Shown here: piece after piece, positions 61,817 through 64,000 of the stretch | Numbering within the stretch: the first letter of the stretch is position 1 | How the letters are laid out: every line of letters starts with the position of its first letter | The notes under the pieces: generated by a model | Seen by the model: only the letters and a program-made list of their open reading frames with translations | Databases searched by the model: none | Told to the model about the DNA's origin: nothing | Position numbers and translations under genes: made by a program | Assembly (NCBI GenBank): GCA_002310995.1 | Contig: DBYV01000035.1 | Span: forward strand, 1-64,000 | Direction: 5' to 3' | Source of the DNA: a bacterium UBP6_UBA1177 | Lineage (GTDB): Bacteria; UBP6; UBA1177 | Length of the DNA stretch: 64,000 bases

Positions 61817-63331
61817 ATGCGTATATTTTTGCCAATGTTTATTGTTTTTGTGCTGATTTTTTCAGTTTCCTGCGAAAACAAAGTTAATATTCCTGAAAAA
61901 GAACTGCCTGATGCGGATGGAGAGGAAGTTTCAGACGAAGATGCCGACGCTGTTCATGAACCTCTTTTCAATCTGAAAGTTGAGAAAAACGAAAAAAATG
62001 TTCTTTCATGCAGGCTTACTTTTTCGACAATAGATGAGAGAAAGACTTTTGTTAAATACTATTCCCCTACTCATTCCGGCTATAAAATTAGCGAAGATAC
62101 AGCAAAAAATGAGCACTATTTCTTTCTCTGGGGAATGAGAGAGAATCTTGACTACATTATCGAAATCTATTCAGACGAAGAATCGCCGGAACTTCTCGCA
62201 ACAACTGAATTTCATTCCGGAATTGCTCCTGATTACATTTTCCCTCCTTACCTTGTGACAAATGAGAAAGAAAGTGTTCAACCAGGATTCGTCTTTTTGG
62301 CGCAGCACTCAATGCCTGATGATGTAATGATGGAACCAGTAATATTTCTCGTTGACATTGAAGGTTTTGTTGTCTGGTATTTCGAATATCACATTCCAGG
62401 ATTTGCACTGTTGGCAGAGCCTCATTATCGCAAAAATACTCAGACTGTTTTTATCGGTATTGAAAAGGGAATGATGGACGATATATTGGCCGAGGAAGGA
62501 ATAGAAATCGACTTTGAAGGAAATATTGTATGGAAATCGCCTGATCTTCCAGGGTCTTTGTACGGGAAAACGGTATGGCATCATATGTACCGGATTCTTG
62601 AAGACGATACCCTTCTTTTTATACGCGCTCAATATGATGGCACTGTGGTAAGTGACAGAATAGTGAATTTTGACAAAAATTATTCCGAGCTTTGGAGCTG
62701 GGGATACTTCGATTCTCCAGATTACTTCAGCACAGTTGAATGTCCTGATCCAAATGCTTTTTGGTGCGACTGGACACACACGAATTCGGCAATGATGTTC
62801 AAAAAGGACAATATCGTCTATTTCAATTCTCTATGGCTCGGTTTTTTCAAGATTGACATGAACACCAAAGAAATTTTGTGGAAATTTGGTAAAGACGGTG
62901 ATTTTACAATGCTCTCGGATCACCCAAACCCTTGGCCTGTTAATACGCATGATCCTAAATTCTATGATTCGTCAAGAAAGCGTCTAATCTTTTTTGACAA
63001 TGGCTTAACAGATCGGTTTTATTCAAGAATTATCGAATATGAAATAGATGAGGATAGGATGACTGCCGAAATAACTTTCGAATACGACGGCAGAGATTCT
63101 GGACACGGCTGGTTTGCCAAAATGGGCTGGGGTGATGCCGATTATCTTGAAAACGGCAACATTCTTGTGACAACAGGCTGGGTTGACGAGACACAGAATT
63201 CCTCGATTTTTGAAATTACCCGCGACGGAAGAGTTGTCTGGGAACTTTACACCGAGCAGAATGATGATTTTATGATAGAACTTTACAATGCGGAAAAGTT
63301 TGTTCCGCCGCTGGAGTTTCTGAATGAATAA
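61817..63331 (+). CDS. Arylsulfotransferase (ASST)-like lipoprotein, copy 1
   Basis: A 504-residue lipoprotein: MRIFLPMFIVFVLIFSVSCE gives a lipobox (SVSC) with Cys19, then a short acidic linker (PDADGEEVSDEDADAV). A fibronectin-like N-terminal domain (about 45-145) precedes a propeller with ASST features (IFLVDIEGFVVWYFEY, CDWTHTNSAMMFKKDN, WPVNTHDPKF, RLIFFDNG, DSGHGWFAKMGWGDADYLENGNILVTTGW). ASST enzymes transfer sulfate between phenols. Catalytic residues were not aligned, so activity is not certain. ATG 61817 is chosen since AGGA lies 7 nt upstream. Confidence 0.8.
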   Translation: MRIFLPMFIVFVLIFSVSCENKVNIPEKELPDADGEEVSDEDADAVHEPLFNLKVEKNEKNVLSCRLTFSTIDERKTFVKYYSPTHSGYKISEDTAKNEHYFFLWGMRENLDYIIEIYSDEESPELLATTEFHSGIAPDYIFPPYLVTNEKESVQPGFVFLAQHSMPDDVMMEPVIFLVDIEGFVVWYFEYHIPGFALLAEPHYRKNTQTVFIGIEKGMMDDILAEEGIEIDFEGNIVWKSPDLPGSLYGKTVWHHMYRILEDDTLLFIRAQYDGTVVSDRIVNFDKNYSELWSWGYFDSPDYFSTVECPDPNAFWCDWTHTNSAMMFKKDNIVYFNSLWLGFFKIDMNTKEILWKFGKDGDFTMLSDHPNPWPVNTHDPKFYDSSRKRLIFFDNGLTDRFYSRIIEYEIDEDRMTAEITFEYDGRDSGHGWFAKMGWGDADYLENGNILVTTGWVDETQNSSIFEITRDGRVVWELYTEQNDDFMIELYNAEKFVPPLEFLNE

Positions 63332-64000
63332 ATTCTTTGCTATCACATTGTTTTTATTGTTGTTTTTGTGTGTTTCATGTGAAAACAAGGTCAATTTTCC
63401 TGAAAAAGAAATTTCTGATGAAGATGAAATTCAGGATGAAGACACAGACACTGTTCAGGAGCTTCTTTTCAACTTGAAAGTTGAAGCAAATGAGAAAAAT
63501 TCCCTTTCGTGCAGGCTCACTTTTTCAACATCAGATGAAAGAAAAACTTTTGTGAAGTACTATTCAGACACCCACAAGGGCTATAAAATCAGCGAGGAAT
63601 CGGCAAAAAGTGAACACTATTTCTTTCTTTGGGGAATGCGAGAAAACAGGGATTACAAAATAGAAATTTATTCTGATGATGCAGAACCTGAACTTCTTGC
63701 AAGTGCTGAATTTCATTCCGGGAGAGCCCCAGACTATCTTCCATTAATGTATCCAGGCGAGCACAACAAGGCAAAAACTGCTGAAGGTTTTGTCCTTTTC
63801 CAATATGCCATAACAGATCTTGACCTTATGGTTCCTGTAGCCTTGATGCTTGATACCGACGGTGAGATCGTGTGGTATTACGAATATTACACATGGTTTT
63901 CGAATTCGTTCGGTGATGTTGCGTGGAATCCTGAAAAGCAGACAATACTGATTGCGCTTTTAAAAAACGCCTCTGCAAATGATTCTTTGGCCGAAGAGGC
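63324..64000 (+). CDS. Arylsulfotransferase-like lipoprotein, copy 2 (partial)
   Basis: A paralogue of the preceding gene, cut by the window end after 225 residues. It begins MNKFFAITLFLLLFLCVSCE (lipobox Cys), has the acidic linker and an N-terminal domain about 75 percent alike in the stretch from FNLKVE to EFHSG, then diverges in the propeller (FVLFQYAITDLDLMVPVALM). Its start overlaps the stop of copy 1 by 8 nt, so both are co-translated. Tandem duplication is clear; the second copy may have a different substrate. Confidence 0.85.
   Translation, partial: MNKFFAITLFLLLFLCVSCENKVNFPEKEISDEDEIQDEDTDTVQELLFNLKVEANEKNSLSCRLTFSTSDERKTFVKYYSDTHKGYKISEESAKSEHYFFLWGMRENRDYKIEIYSDDAEPELLASAEFHSGRAPDYLPLMYPGEHNKAKTAEGFVLFQYAITDLDLMVPVALMLDTDGEIVWYYEYYTWFSNSFGDVAWNPEKQTILIALLKNASANDSLAEE

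Overview
The window is a chromosomal segment of a Gram-negative (diderm) anaerobe of moderately low GC. Diderm signs are type II secretion pseudopilins, a TolC-like channel, an MlaE permease, an outer-membrane barrel and several lipobox proteins. Anaerobic signs are HydF (maturation of [FeFe] hydrogenase), RnfB, a membrane pyrophosphatase, a coenzyme B12-dependent methylmalonyl-CoA mutase and a radical SAM enzyme. Several lipoproteins share an acidic Asp/Glu/Pro linker directly after the lipobox. I cannot place the organism in a phylum from this window; a deltaproteobacterium-like or candidate-phylum lineage would fit.

Layout. 1-3.2 kb: proton/sodium-pumping pyrophosphatase (partial), fmt and a radical SAM protein. 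3.3-5 kb: lpdA between two copies of a palindromic intergenic repeat. 5-6.2 kb: an MlaE permease with a degenerate ABC ATPase. 6.3-8.7 kb: ffh-rpsP-khpA-rimM. 8.7-11.1 kb: HAD phosphatase-hydF-small ORF-aroQ. 11.3-17 kb: an operon joining a membrane-fusion protein, a TolC-like protein, a VTC-domain polyphosphate polymerase homologue, DUF4956 and a polytopic membrane protein. 17-24.9 kb: type II secretion genes gspG-H-I-J-K-L-M-N and a lipoprotein. 25-31.8 kb: a two-component-propeller diguanylate cyclase, an outer-membrane barrel, a cell-wall amidase and a lone FecCD permease. 32-36.5 kb: tRNA(CAT), OsmC, pepT, rnfB-rseC and split chromate transporters. 36.6-38.7 kb: a lipoprotein with a long Ser-Asp-Thr repeat. 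38.9-43.1 kb: clpP-clpX-lon. 43.1-48.8 kb: DUF523, a possible structured RNA, acyl-CoA synthetase, a lipoprotein and a histidine ammonia-lyase family enzyme. 48.9-59.5 kb: an AT-rich accessory (defence-like) island. 59.5-64 kb: flavodoxin, methylmalonyl-CoA mutase and tandem arylsulfotransferase-like lipoproteins.

Two gene sets are the best candidates for undescribed systems. One, at 49.9-52.0 kb, is a compact operon: a 24-codon basic ORF, a STAS/GHKL-ATPase fusion with a very basic N-terminus, a DUF4325 STAS-like protein and a two-helix membrane protein. It sits directly upstream of a restriction-modification cluster (HSDR_N-HsdM fusion, HsdS, OLD-family ATPase/TOPRIM nuclease, GIY-YIG nuclease, Fic) and looks like a partner-switch module with a membrane effector. 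The other, at 11.3-17.0 kb, translationally couples a polyphosphate-polymerase homologue to the two outer parts of a trans-envelope export conduit without any recognisable pump.

Many plus-strand and some minus-strand genes are preceded by sigma-70-like boxes spaced 16 bp apart. Intergenic repeats of at least three types occur, and two of them have become part of coding sequence (in gspI and in the membrane-fusion protein).
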